Source: VGNY01 sp964549635 (lineage in GTDB: Bacteria; Chloroflexota; Dehalococcoidia; GIF9; UBA5629). Taken from it: 27,398 nt of DNA. This document shows, one piece after another, positions 16,093 through 24,292 of the stretch. A program made the translations under genes and the position numbers. The first letter of the stretch is position 1; each line of letters starts with the position of its first letter. Under the pieces are notes generated by a model. It saw only the letters and a list, made by a program, of their open reading frames with translations. It did no database searches and was not told the origin of the DNA. The DNA is taken from NCBI GenBank assembly GCA_964549635.1, contig CAZJVJ010000015.1, positions 1-27,398 on the forward strand, given 5' to 3'.

Positions 16093-16593
16093 TCATCTAA
16101 CCCCATCACTGGCACATTCAGCCGCTCTGCCGCTAAGAATCTCTAGGGCATGAGGCAAAACAGGTAAAATAACCTCGAGACATTCCTTCACCCCTTGCGG
16201 GCTGCCTGGAAGATTGATAATCAAGCATTTTCCACGGCTGCCCGCTATAGCACGACTAAGTATTGCCTCAGGTTTCCTTTTCATAGTCTCTAGCCTCATC
16301 GCTTCAGCTAGGCCAGGAATAAATTTTTCTATCACCCCAAGTGTCGCCTCTGGCGTCACGTCCCGGGAAGACAATCCAGTTCCACCACTGGTCAAAATGA
16401 GGTCCAGTGCATCGACATCAGCCCAAGCTTTAAGCTTGGACGAGATAACCTCTGCCTCATCAGGTACAACCTCATACCTTTTCACCTCAATACCCAACCG
16501 ATTAATAAATTCCTTGGCAACTTGCCCACTTATATCTTGCCTTTCAGCCCGTGACGCCTTATCACTGATAACAAGTACACCAGCAGTTAACAT
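16093..16593 (-). CDS. mog: MogA/MoaB-type molybdopterin adenylyltransferase
   Basis: This family adenylylates molybdopterin before metal insertion. The 166-residue protein has the MogA/MoaB fold signature: GVLVISDKAS at the N-terminus, TSGGTG at 68-73, Asp78 in SSRDVTPEA, and NLPGSPQGVKE near 125. Being the first gene of the trmD-rplS-priA-def run is odd for a cofactor gene, but it fits an anaerobe with molybdo- or tungsto-enzymes. A TTGCAG/TAAAAT promoter ends only 6 bp before the ATG and no Shine-Dalgarno is present, so the transcript is probably leaderless. MogA and MoaB cannot be told apart here. Confidence 0.9.
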   Translation of the reverse strand: MLTAGVLVISDKASRAERQDISGQVAKEFINRLGIEVKRYEVVPDEAEVISSKLKAWADVDALDLILTSGGTGLSSRDVTPEATLGVIEKFIPGLAEAMRLETMKRKPEAILSRAIAGSRGKCLIINLPGSPQGVKECLEVILPVLPHALEILSGRAAECASDGVR

Positions 16594-16599
16594 CTGCCT

Positions 16600-16627
16600 A
16601 TTTTATCATACTTCAACAAAGCTGCAA
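16600..16627 (-). promoter_or_regulatory. Promoter of the mog-trmD-rplS-priA-def operon
   Basis: Minus strand TTGCAG (16627-16622) and TAAAAT (16605-16600) with a 16-bp spacer. The -10 box ends 6 nt before the mog ATG, which would put the transcription start at the start codon. Confidence 0.5.
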
Positions 16628-16805
16628 ACTATAAATACCCACCCGGCCCTCATCCAGACTTTAGTACCAAAACAAAACGAAAAGTGGTAACCATAACGTG
16701 CCTCAACATATTGGACTCCCCGCAGATAAAAACACAACTTCTTGAAATATCAGGAGGTTACACTGCTTGACGATGACAAGTTTTAGCTGAAAATGCCAAA
16801 AATCG

Positions 16806-16878
16806 TGGGGAAAAGGTATTGACAAAATGGGGGATGCGTGTTCTATAATGGGGAAAAGTGGGAAAAAGTGGTGAAAGG
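16806..16878 (+). promoter_or_regulatory. MraZ-type operator: TGGG direct repeats
   Basis: Three repeats start at 16849, 16859 and 16869: TGGGG-AAAAG, TGGGA-AAAAG and TGGTG-AAAGG, exactly 10 bp apart. This is the TGGG-N5-spacer layout reported for MraZ binding sites in E. coli. Further TGGGG copies occur at 16806 (also followed by AAAAG) and 16828, about two helical turns apart and around the -35 box. The third repeat runs into the AAAGGAGG ribosome site. MraZ, encoded two genes on, probably represses its own operon here. Confidence 0.7.
16819..16849 (+). promoter_or_regulatory. Promoter of the division (mraZ) operon
   Basis: Perfect TTGACA (16819-16824) and perfect TATAAT (16844-16849) separated by 19 bp, 42 bp before the first start codon. 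The spacer is longer than the optimum of 17, which could leave room for regulation. The MraZ-type repeats start at the last base of the -10 box. Confidence 0.7.
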
Positions 16879-16890
16879 AGGAAAAAAATC

Positions 16891-17256
16891 ATGGTGATTG
16901 ATTGCGTTCAGTACCGGATAGCTAACAGCAGGCTGTTTAACTTCCTTAAGGAAAATAGCCGCAACAATATGGAGCTTCAACTAATCCGCTTCTGGTCTCG
17001 TCACCCGCGGGCAAAACTAAGCCTTTGCACCATCGCCTGCGCCTTAGATACTGCCAAAATCAATCTGAGAGAGGCAATAAAAGCTTTAATAGAAAAAGGC
17101 ATACTCAAAGAGCAGCAAGATACAAATGGCCTCGTTACTTACTCGTTAAGTAACGACCCTAGAACCCAGGAATACATTGAAGAACTGGCTAAATTAGACT
17201 GGGCTGAAATAAAAATCTTGGAAAAACAGCTAGAAGGAGAGGCTGTACTGGCCTAA
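16891..17256 (+). CDS. Small winged-helix protein, first gene of the division operon
   Basis: A 121-residue protein of unknown function. Residues about 30-90 look like a winged helix: ELQLIRFWSRHPRAKLSLCTIACALDT, a recognition-like helix INLREAIKALIEKGIL, then a short wing EQQDTNGLVTYSLS. A charged C-terminal helix follows. It could bind DNA or act as a protein-interaction module. ATG 16891 is chosen because AAAGGAGG lies 9 nt upstream; the more upstream in-frame ATG at 16858 would sit inside the MraZ repeats. mraZ follows after 19 bp. This position ahead of mraZ is not part of the standard dcw order. Confidence 0.75.
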   Translation: MVIDCVQYRIANSRLFNFLKENSRNNMELQLIRFWSRHPRAKLSLCTIACALDTAKINLREAIKALIEKGILKEQQDTNGLVTYSLSNDPRTQEYIEELAKLDWAEIKILEKQLEGEAVLA

Positions 17257-17275
17257 AGGCTAGCTCAGGGAAAAT

Positions 17276-17704
17276 ATGTTTCTCGGCGAGTACGAATATA
17301 AAGTTGATGGAAAGGGTAGATTACCTCTGCCGCCTAAGTTCAGAGCAGAATTAGGGGCAGAGTTAATGCTTACCAAAGGGGCTGAAAAATGCATCGTCGT
17401 TTACCCGGCAGCTGAGTGGCGTAAATTAGCTGACACCCTAGCCCCTAAGGCCGTACCATCTAGCAAACTAAGGAAATTGAACCGTAGCATATTTGGCACA
17501 GCATTTAGCCTCTCAATTGATGGACAGGGAAGAATAGCCTTGCCAGCAGTACTACGCCAGTATGCTGAAATAAGTGACACAGCTATCGTAGTGGGACTTA
17601 ACAATTATATCGAAATATGGAACCCAAGTCTGTGGGAGGCGGAAAAGTCAGCAACTGAAGAACAAGTATGGCAAATTATAGAAAGCCTAGAGGCACACCA
17701 ATGA
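17276..17704 (+). CDS. mraZ: MraZ, transcriptional regulator of the division cluster
   Basis: MraZ is an AbrB-like ring protein that binds TGGG repeats upstream of its own operon. The 142-residue length is standard, with the two half-repeats visible: MFLGEYEYKVDGKGRLPLP at the N-terminus and FSLSIDGQGRIALPAVLR near 82-99. Matching operator repeats are found at 16849-16878. Its TGA overlaps the rsmH ATG by four bases. Confidence 0.95.
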   Translation: MFLGEYEYKVDGKGRLPLPPKFRAELGAELMLTKGAEKCIVVYPAAEWRKLADTLAPKAVPSSKLRKLNRSIFGTAFSLSIDGQGRIALPAVLRQYAEISDTAIVVGLNNYIEIWNPSLWEAEKSATEEQVWQIIESLEAHQ

Positions 17705-18642
17705 GTTTGACCATGTCACTATCAATTCACGTTCCGGTGCTACTTAACGAAACTATAGAAGCGTTGCAAGTGCAACCTGGAAAACGCTATGTTGACTGCA
17801 CTCTAGGTTCAGCTGGTCATGCCCAAGCCATACTGGAAAAGATTCAGCCCGACGGGCACCTTCTGGGCATTGACACAGACCCCGAAGCTATTGAGGTAGC
17901 TAGAGCCAGACTATCGAGTTATGGAAAATCATTCACCATAGTGAATGAAAACTTCATCAACATCGAGGAGATTTGTAGAAAAAACAATTTTCTACCAGTA
18001 CACGGAATCCTGTTTGACCTAGGAATATCATCCATGCAGCTCGACACAGCCGAACGCGGCTTCAGTTTTCAACGCGAGGGCCCCCTCGACATGCGTTTCA
18101 GCCCAGCCCAAAAATTAACTGCCGCCGACATTATCAACACTTTCCCTGAAAAAAAACTGAGCCATCTCATTAGGACTTACGGCGAAGAGCAATATAGTGA
18201 AAGGATAGCCCGTCATATTGTGAAAAATCGACCTGTGAATACTACCCTACAACTAGCCCGTATAATTGAAAAGGCGGTAGGCAGCCATCAGCGCAGGGTT
18301 CATCCAGCCACTAGAACCTTTCTAGCTCTGCGCATCATCGTAAATCGTGAGCTGGAAAACTTGGTTACAGCTTTGAATGGGTCCATCAAATGCCTTGCTC
18401 CTGGGGGCAGGCTGGCAGTTATCACCTACCATTCCTTGGAAGACAGAATAGTCAAGCAGTTTATGGTGCGTGAAGCTAAAGGATGTCTGTGTCCACCAAA
18501 TGTTCTAATTTGTCGATGCGGCCATGAGCCGAAGTTGAAAATAGTAACAAAAAAAGTTATCACGCCATCCCTAAATGAAACTAGGACCAATCCTCGAAGC
18601 CGCAGCGCTAAACTTAGAGTGGCTGAACGCCTTGATAAATAA
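17701..18642 (+). CDS. rsmH: RsmH, 16S rRNA m4C1402 methyltransferase
   Basis: RsmH (MraW) methylates C1402 of 16S rRNA in the P site. From ATG 17701 the protein has 313 residues, the usual size. The family start HVPVLLNETIEAL, the SAM motif YVDCTLGSAGHA, the segment FDLGISSMQLD, and the C-terminal TNPRSRSAKLRVAER are present. I choose ATG 17701 because it overlaps the mraZ stop (ATGA); a longer reading from 17668 lies within mraZ. ftsA follows after 57 bp. Confidence 0.96.
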   Translation: MSLTMSLSIHVPVLLNETIEALQVQPGKRYVDCTLGSAGHAQAILEKIQPDGHLLGIDTDPEAIEVARARLSSYGKSFTIVNENFINIEEICRKNNFLPVHGILFDLGISSMQLDTAERGFSFQREGPLDMRFSPAQKLTAADIINTFPEKKLSHLIRTYGEEQYSERIARHIVKNRPVNTTLQLARIIEKAVGSHQRRVHPATRTFLALRIIVNRELENLVTALNGSIKCLAPGGRLAVITYHSLEDRIVKQFMVREAKGCLCPPNVLICRCGHEPKLKIVTKKVITPSLNETRTNPRSRSAKLRVAERLDK

Positions 18643-18699
18643 AAATCCATAGTTTTTGAGAGGTCAATTTGAAAGTAAAACAAAGGAGGGAAACAAACC

Positions 18700-19914
18700 A
18701 TGAAAAAAATCATCTCGGCTATTGATGTTGGCACGACCAAAATATGTACTATTATTGGCACGTTGGACTCAGGAGGTAACATCCAAGTCTTAGGTGTCGG
18801 TCTAGTGCCATCACACGGTATGCACAAAGGCATGGTGGTCAATGTAGAAGAAGCTAGAGAGTCAGTTGCCGAATCAGTAAGAAGAGCCGAGCAAGCCAGC
18901 GGCCTAAAAGTGGAGTCTGCCTACGTAGGTGTAACCGGTAGACACATAAGCTCACTTAACAGCCATGGTGTGGTAGCCATACCACGCAATGACCGGCTGG
19001 TTCGCCCTGAAGACTTAAAGCGAGTTTTGGACTCAGCCAGGCAGATTAATCTTCCGGATGACAGAAAGATACTGCATGCCATACCCCGCAGTTACACCTT
19101 GGATAATCAAGAAAGGATCAAGAACCCCGTAGGTATGCACGGCTTCAGACTGGATGTTGAAACCCATATCATCACTGCTGCTATCTCATCAATCCAAAAT
19201 CTGGTCAAATGCGTCCGGAGTGTTGGAGTTGAAATCCAAGACTTAATTCTGGAACCATTGGCCAGTGGTGAAGCGGTACTGACACCAGAGGAAAGGGAAG
19301 TAGGAGTCATACTAGCCGACATCGGAGGCGGTACCACCGACATAGCCGTATTCAAAGATGGCAGTATCTATCATACCGCAATTATACCAGTAGCCGGATA
19401 CCAGGTCACGAGCGACCTGTCCATCGGCTTGGGCTTACCCTTTGAAATCGCCGAGGCTATGAAAAAGAAGTATGGTAACGTCTACCCGGAGGTGCTAACC
19501 AAGAATCAGGAATCCACCCTGACTGTTGAAGATGGGCACAGCGTCTCCTATCGCGATTTATGCAATATTATCAGAGTGCGCATGGAAGAATTGCTGAGGC
19601 TCATCCTACTCGAGATGCCAGATTCCAACTATGCTTCATTGGCTCCAGCAGGCCTTGTGCTTACTGGAGGCAGCTCAAACCTGGCAGGACTCGAGGCCCT
19701 GGCCCGCCAGACAATTCGTATCCCCACTCGTATCGGCGAACCTATGGGAGTCTATGGTATCACCGACATCCTTCATGACCCGGCTCACTCTACAGGAGTT
19801 GGGCTTCTCCTCTGGGGAACCAGACATCACGGCAGACCAGCTTGGGAAGCTAGAAAGAAAAACGGCATTTTTGACGGCTTTATGTCCGTATTGAAAAAAT
19901 TCTTTGGCGTATGA
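18700..19914 (+). CDS. ftsA: FtsA, actin-like cell-division protein
   Basis: FtsA tethers FtsZ filaments to the membrane. The 404-residue protein has the actin-fold phosphate loops AIDVGTTKICTIIG (near 8-19) and ADIGGGTTDIAVF (near 206-218), an adenosine motif LTGGSSNLAG, and a C-terminal amphipathic helix (FDGFMSVLKKFFGV) for membrane attachment. AAAGGAGGG precedes the ATG by about 9 nt. ftsZ follows after 34 bp. Between rsmH and ftsA there are no ftsL, pbp, mur or ddl genes, which fits a lineage without peptidoglycan. Confidence 0.96.
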   Translation: MKKIISAIDVGTTKICTIIGTLDSGGNIQVLGVGLVPSHGMHKGMVVNVEEARESVAESVRRAEQASGLKVESAYVGVTGRHISSLNSHGVVAIPRNDRLVRPEDLKRVLDSARQINLPDDRKILHAIPRSYTLDNQERIKNPVGMHGFRLDVETHIITAAISSIQNLVKCVRSVGVEIQDLILEPLASGEAVLTPEEREVGVILADIGGGTTDIAVFKDGSIYHTAIIPVAGYQVTSDLSIGLGLPFEIAEAMKKKYGNVYPEVLTKNQESTLTVEDGHSVSYRDLCNIIRVRMEELLRLILLEMPDSNYASLAPAGLVLTGGSSNLAGLEALARQTIRIPTRIGEPMGVYGITDILHDPAHSTGVGLLLWGTRHHGRPAWEARKKNGIFDGFMSVLKKFFGV

Positions 19915-19948
19915 AGCATTCGTACAAAAAAATAAAGGAGGTTAAAAA

Positions 19949-21052
19949 ATGGCAAAATCAACATTTTCCACCGCACCGGCCCGCATTAAAGCCATCGGCA
20001 TCGGTGGTGGAGGGTCTAATGCCATAACACGGATGGTCCGCGAAGGTATTAAAGGCGTGGAATTCATCACCATGAACACTGATGCCCAGGCATTAGCGTT
20101 GTCTGAAGCGCCGGTGCGCGTACAATTAGGCGAGAAGCTGACTAGGGGATTGGGTGCCGGAGGTGACCATACAGTCGGTGCTGGAGCAGCTGAAGAAAGT
20201 CGCCAGGCAATTCAGGAAGTGGTTTCCGGTGCTGATATGGTCTTTGTCACCGCCGGCATGGGTGGTGGCACCGGCACCGGCGGCATCCCGGTCGTCGCCG
20301 AGATAGCCAGACAGAGCGGTGCCTTGACCATCGGTATCGTAACCAAACCTTTCAGTTTCGAAGGTACTCGCCGTAATAAAGTGGCGGAGGAAGGTATTTT
20401 ACAATTATGTGATAAGGTAGATACCCTGGTCATTATACCCAATGACCGACTCCTTGAGCTCTGCGATGCCAAGACTACTGTTGACAATGCCTTCAGGTTA
20501 GCTGACGACGTACTAAGGTTAGCAGTGCAGGCTATTGCAGAGGTAGTCACCGTCCCCGGATTAATCAACCTCGATTTTGCCGACATACGGTCAATAATGA
20601 AGAATGCCGGCCCAGCCTGGATGTCAGTGGGCCGCGGCTCTGGTCAAAACCGAGCCGTCGAGGCTGCTCGTGCAGCACTTGCCAGCCCATTGCTTGACGT
20701 CTCTATAAACGGCGCCAAAGGGGTGCTATTCAACGTTACCGGCGGTAGTGACCTAACCCTCTTCGAATGCAACGAGGCTGCTGAGGTAATCGCTCAAGCA
20801 GTTGACCCGGATGCAAACATCATATTCGGAGTGGTCTTCAACCCACATATGGAGTCCGAGATCCAAATTACCATTATTGCAACCGGCTTCACTGCCCATT
20901 ATGGTGCAGGTGTACCCACCGAAGCGGAACTGCGACGCTTACTGCGAGGCGTTGCTGAAGATAGTCTTGATATCCCATCCTTCCTACGTCGTACATCGCA
21001 TTACCCTGGTGCTCAACCAACACCTCCTCCTCAGGCTAGAATGCCCCGCTAG
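19949..21052 (+). CDS. ftsZ: FtsZ, tubulin-like cell-division GTPase
   Basis: FtsZ polymerises into the division ring. The 367-residue protein has GIGGGGSNAI near 16-25, the tubulin signature GGGTGTGG near 105-112, the T7 segment NLDFADIRS, and ends its globular part at about 314. The linker is only about 26 residues, then DIPSFLRR (341-348), the conserved peptide that binds FtsA, followed by an extra 19-residue Pro-rich tail. Usually this peptide is at or very near the C-terminus after a longer linker. AAAGGAGG lies 8 nt before the ATG. A strong terminator follows. Confidence 0.97.
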   Translation: MAKSTFSTAPARIKAIGIGGGGSNAITRMVREGIKGVEFITMNTDAQALALSEAPVRVQLGEKLTRGLGAGGDHTVGAGAAEESRQAIQEVVSGADMVFVTAGMGGGTGTGGIPVVAEIARQSGALTIGIVTKPFSFEGTRRNKVAEEGILQLCDKVDTLVIIPNDRLLELCDAKTTVDNAFRLADDVLRLAVQAIAEVVTVPGLINLDFADIRSIMKNAGPAWMSVGRGSGQNRAVEAARAALASPLLDVSINGAKGVLFNVTGGSDLTLFECNEAAEVIAQAVDPDANIIFGVVFNPHMESEIQITIIATGFTAHYGAGVPTEAELRRLLRGVAEDSLDIPSFLRRTSHYPGAQPTPPPQARMPR

Positions 21053-21090
21053 CCATCCCCCGCCCTCTTTCTGCCCTCCAACCTCCCCCA

Positions 21091-21125
21091 AGCAGAACGG
21101 CGACCTAATCGCCGTTCTGCTTTTT
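21091..21125 (+). terminator. Intrinsic terminator of the division operon
   Basis: A perfect 13-bp stem (21091-21103 with 21109-21121, AGCAGAACGGCGA) with loop CCTAA is followed by TTTTT, 38 bp after the ftsZ stop. Confidence 0.93.
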
Positions 21126-21182
21126 AGATTCAATTAACAGAAATGTAATCCACTGATTTACCAAACTTAGGTAGACACCTCC

Positions 21183-21211
21183 TTGACACCATCTATATAT
21201 TGGGCTAGAAT
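21183..21211 (+). promoter_or_regulatory. Promoter of nrdR-nrdJ
   Basis: Perfect TTGACA (21183-21188) and TAGAAT (21206-21211) with a 17-bp spacer, 29 bp before the nrdR ATG. An NrdR-box core lies inside the spacer. Confidence 0.7.
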
Positions 21212-21233
21212 AGGTATGCACCACATTTTGTAG
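21193..21233 (+). promoter_or_regulatory. NrdR box and possible second box at 31 bp
   Basis: CTATATATTG (21193-21202) matches the palindromic NrdR-box core CWATATATWG fully and lies between the -35 and -10. Exactly 31 bp downstream, CATTTTGTAG (21224-21233) matches 7 of 10 core positions. NrdR usually binds two boxes about three helical turns (31-32 bp) apart. This suggests that NrdR represses its own nrdR-nrdJ operon. The outer bases of the 16-bp consensus are not well kept. Confidence 0.6.
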
Positions 21234-21240
21234 GGGCATC

Positions 21241-21777
21241 ATGTTGAAATGTCCGTATTGTGGTAATAGCGACTCGAAAGTTATTGACTCCAGAGGCATT
21301 GGTGATGGGATTAGGCGACGCCGTCAATGTCTCAAATGCACAGCTCGCTTCACCACCTATGAGCACTTGCAAGCAAAAAACCTATTTGTGGTTAAGAAGG
21401 ATAACAGAAGGGAAGAGTTCAACCGTGATAAGCTGTTAGCTGGTATTCGCAAAGCCTGCGAAAAGCGCCCACTGCCAACCGGCACCATTGACAAGCTGGT
21501 GGATAACATCGAAGCGGAGCTTTATCGCCTAAATAAAAGTGAAATACCCAGCTCTACTATAGGCGACATGGTTATGGAAAGACTGCAAGAGCTAGACCAT
21601 ATAGCTTATATTCGTTTTGCCAGCGTCTACCGGGAGTTCACCGACATAACTGCATTGAAACAGGCAGTAGATACGCTCGTGGACACAAAGGCAAAGATAC
21701 CACCAGCAGGTCAACTTCCACTTTTGTCACAGGAAGAGCTAACCATTTTGGGTCAACGCCGTCACAAACGGAAGTAA
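21241..21777 (+). CDS. nrdR: NrdR, nucleotide-sensing repressor of ribonucleotide reductase
   Basis: NrdR binds ATP/dATP and represses RNR genes when dATP is high. The N-terminal zinc ribbon has CPYC (4-7) and CLKC (31-34), followed by an ATP-cone (about 48-138, with VVKKDNRREEFNRDKLLAGIRKAC). At 178 residues it is somewhat longer than the usual 150-160 because of the C-terminal tail. GGGG lies about 5 nt before the ATG. nrdJ starts 1 bp after its stop. Confidence 0.96.
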   Translation: MLKCPYCGNSDSKVIDSRGIGDGIRRRRQCLKCTARFTTYEHLQAKNLFVVKKDNRREEFNRDKLLAGIRKACEKRPLPTGTIDKLVDNIEAELYRLNKSEIPSSTIGDMVMERLQELDHIAYIRFASVYREFTDITALKQAVDTLVDTKAKIPPAGQLPLLSQEELTILGQRRHKRK

Positions 21778-21778
21778 G

Positions 21779-24292
21779 ATGACTAATCGCCAAACCAACA
21801 ACAAAACAAGCAGCACCGACCAGAAAAATATAGTGCGAGCTATCTTTGCTGCTGCCGAGTCAATGGGGATAACCGACAGGAAATTGCTGGAGGAACTTAC
21901 CGACCAGATAATAAAGAGACTTGAACCGAAACCAGCACTACCAGGAATGGAACATCTCGTCCAAAAACGAGACCGTCAATTCCCAACTACTTCCCAGATA
22001 GAAGTGGCAGTTAAGGAAGTCCTTGCCGAAAAAGCTAAGGTGAAGGTAATGGAGGCATCTATGCTTCAAACAACAGCCGCGGTTAAAACAGGTATAGCGC
22101 TCTCTCAAAATGCTCTTACAGTGCTGGAAAAAAGATATCTGAAAAAAGATAGCGAGGGCAAGGTCATTGAAACACCAGAGGAAATGTTTCGGCGTGTGGC
22201 CAAACACATTGCCCTCGCTGAACTTATTTACAACCCGAAAGCAGACGTAGATAGTTGGGAAGAGAAGTTTTACGGACTCATGGCATCATTAGAATTTTTG
22301 CCCAATTCACCAACCCTTATGAACGCCGGCAGGGAATTGGGACAACTATCAGCCTGCTTTGTCATTCCTGTCGATGATTCAATGGAATCCATTTTTGATG
22401 CCGTGAAATACACAGCCCTAATCCACAAAAGTGGTGGCGGCACTGGCTTCTCCTTCTCACGCCTCAGGCCCGCAAAAGACAGGGTGGGTTCTACAGGTGG
22501 TGTGGCTAGCGGTCCAGTGTCCTTTATGCGAGCTTTTGACACAGCTACCGACGTTATCAAGCAGGGCGGTATGCGCCGGGGTGCTAACATGGCTATCCTT
22601 AATGTCGATCACCCAGACATTTTAGAATTCATCACAGCTAAAGAGGACCCCCGGGCGCTTACCAATTTCAATCTCTCAGTAGCTGTGACAAACGAGTTCA
22701 TGGAGGCAGTGGAAAAGGACGAGGAGTACAATCTTGTAAATCCGCGAACTAAAGAGATTGTCGGTAAACTAAATGCTAGAGAAGTCTTTCAGAAAATCGC
22801 GGATATGGCCTGGCGCACTGGAGATCCAGGCATCGTTTTCATAGATAATATAAACAGGAATAATCCTACTCCAAAACTGGGTAAAATAGAAAGCACCAAC
22901 CCTTGTGGTGAGCAACCACTACTACCATTTGAGTCTTGTAATCTAGGCTCGATCAATCTATCCAAAATGGTCAAAAACGAAGATGGCCAGGCCGAAATTG
23001 ATTATGACAAATTAGGCCAGGTTGTTAGGTTAGGCGTCCGCTTTCTGGATAACGTCATAGACGTAAACAAGTTCCCGTTACCACAGATCGAGAAGATGAC
23101 CAAAACGACCAGAAAAATAGGGCTTGGTGTTATGGGCTTTGCTGATATGTTGATCAAGCTTCGCACCCCTTATGACTCCGAAAAGGCGCTAGAGATAGCC
23201 GAAAATCTTATGCGCTTCATTTCTGAAGAAGCCACAAAAGAATCGGTAAAACTGGGCAAGGAGCGAGGCCTATTCCCCGCCTTTGAAGGTAGTATTTACG
23301 ATACAGGTAATGGATTGAAGCCAAGAAATGCTTCCCGGACTACCATTGCTCCCACCGGAACTCTAAGCATAATTGCCGGATGCTCCAGTGGCATTGAGCC
23401 TCTTTTCGCACTTTGCTACACGCGCCACATCTTAGATGGTGAACAGTTAATCGAAGTCAACCCTTACTTCGAAAAAATAGCCAAAACGGAGAATTTTTAC
23501 TCCCAAGAACTAATGGAACAACTTGCCAGGGGTAAAAAGCTCAGGGAAATCGAGAATATTCCCGAGTGGGTGAAGAAGACCTTTGTTACCGCCCACGACA
23601 TATCCCCAGAGTGGCATGTGAAGATGCAGGCAGCTTTTCAAAAGTTCACCGATAGCGCTGTCTCTAAAACCGTGAACCTTCCACATGAAGCTACCCGAGA
23701 AGACGTAGCCAGAGTATATATGCTTGCCTATAAGCTTGGACTAAAAGGTATCACTATATACCGAGATCGAAGCCGCGATAGCCAGGTTCTAACTGTAAAT
23801 CAAGCAGAGAAGATAACAGAAACCAAGCTCATGCCAAGACGAAGGCCCAAGGTCACAACTGGAATCACGGAGCGGGTGACTACAGGCTGCGGTTACATAT
23901 ATGTCACAGTAAACTTCGATGATAAGGGAATTTGTGAAGTCTTCTCCAGCTTAGGGAAAGCTGGCGGATGTGCCTCAGCACAGTTGGAAGCTACTAGTAG
24001 ACTAATCTCGCTAGCCTTGAGGGCGGGTATCGATGTAGCCTCTATCACCAAACACCTGCGGGGCATACGCTGCCCATCTGTTGCCTGGGAGGAGGGCCAT
24101 GCAATCCTCTCCTGTGCTGATGCCATTGCCAGCGTACTGGAAAAATACATTAAAAATGAGGATAGAGACGTTGCTAAAGACATCGTGATATCCAAAAACT
24201 GGGCAGGGCAATGCCCTGAATGTGGTAATATTCTCATCTATCAAGAAGGTTGCCATATTTGCCCAAGTTGCGGCTATACTAAGTGCGGATAG
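21779..24292 (+). CDS. nrdJ: NrdJ, coenzyme-B12-dependent (class II) ribonucleotide reductase
   Basis: NrdJ reduces ribonucleotides to deoxyribonucleotides with an adenosylcobalamin-derived radical and works with or without oxygen. The 837-residue chain includes FLPNSPTLMNAGRELGQLSACFV (first active-site Cys), STNPCGEQPL with radical Cys376 and Glu378, and a C-terminal zinc ribbon with redox cysteines (CPECG...CHICPSCGYTKCG, 812-837). The first about 95 residues resemble an ATP-cone but lack its VxKRDG start, so dATP feedback may be weak or lost. The next gene follows directly (TAG then ATG). Confidence 0.96.
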   Translation: MTNRQTNNKTSSTDQKNIVRAIFAAAESMGITDRKLLEELTDQIIKRLEPKPALPGMEHLVQKRDRQFPTTSQIEVAVKEVLAEKAKVKVMEASMLQTTAAVKTGIALSQNALTVLEKRYLKKDSEGKVIETPEEMFRRVAKHIALAELIYNPKADVDSWEEKFYGLMASLEFLPNSPTLMNAGRELGQLSACFVIPVDDSMESIFDAVKYTALIHKSGGGTGFSFSRLRPAKDRVGSTGGVASGPVSFMRAFDTATDVIKQGGMRRGANMAILNVDHPDILEFITAKEDPRALTNFNLSVAVTNEFMEAVEKDEEYNLVNPRTKEIVGKLNAREVFQKIADMAWRTGDPGIVFIDNINRNNPTPKLGKIESTNPCGEQPLLPFESCNLGSINLSKMVKNEDGQAEIDYDKLGQVVRLGVRFLDNVIDVNKFPLPQIEKMTKTTRKIGLGVMGFADMLIKLRTPYDSEKALEIAENLMRFISEEATKESVKLGKERGLFPAFEGSIYDTGNGLKPRNASRTTIAPTGTLSIIAGCSSGIEPLFALCYTRHILDGEQLIEVNPYFEKIAKTENFYSQELMEQLARGKKLREIENIPEWVKKTFVTAHDISPEWHVKMQAAFQKFTDSAVSKTVNLPHEATREDVARVYMLAYKLGLKGITIYRDRSRDSQVLTVNQAEKITETKLMPRRRPKVTTGITERVTTGCGYIYVTVNFDDKGICEVFSSLGKAGGCASAQLEATSRLISLALRAGIDVASITKHLRGIRCPSVAWEEGHAILSCADAIASVLEKYIKNEDRDVAKDIVISKNWAGQCPECGNILIYQEGCHICPSCGYTKCG

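Noticed and set aside
16858..16890. Upstream ATG for the winged-helix gene
   Set aside because: It lies in the operator repeats only 8 bp after the -10 box; ATG 16891 has a strong ribosome site.
17668..17700. Upstream start of rsmH
   Set aside because: It overlaps mraZ by 37 bases; the ATGA overlap at 17701 is the usual coupled start.
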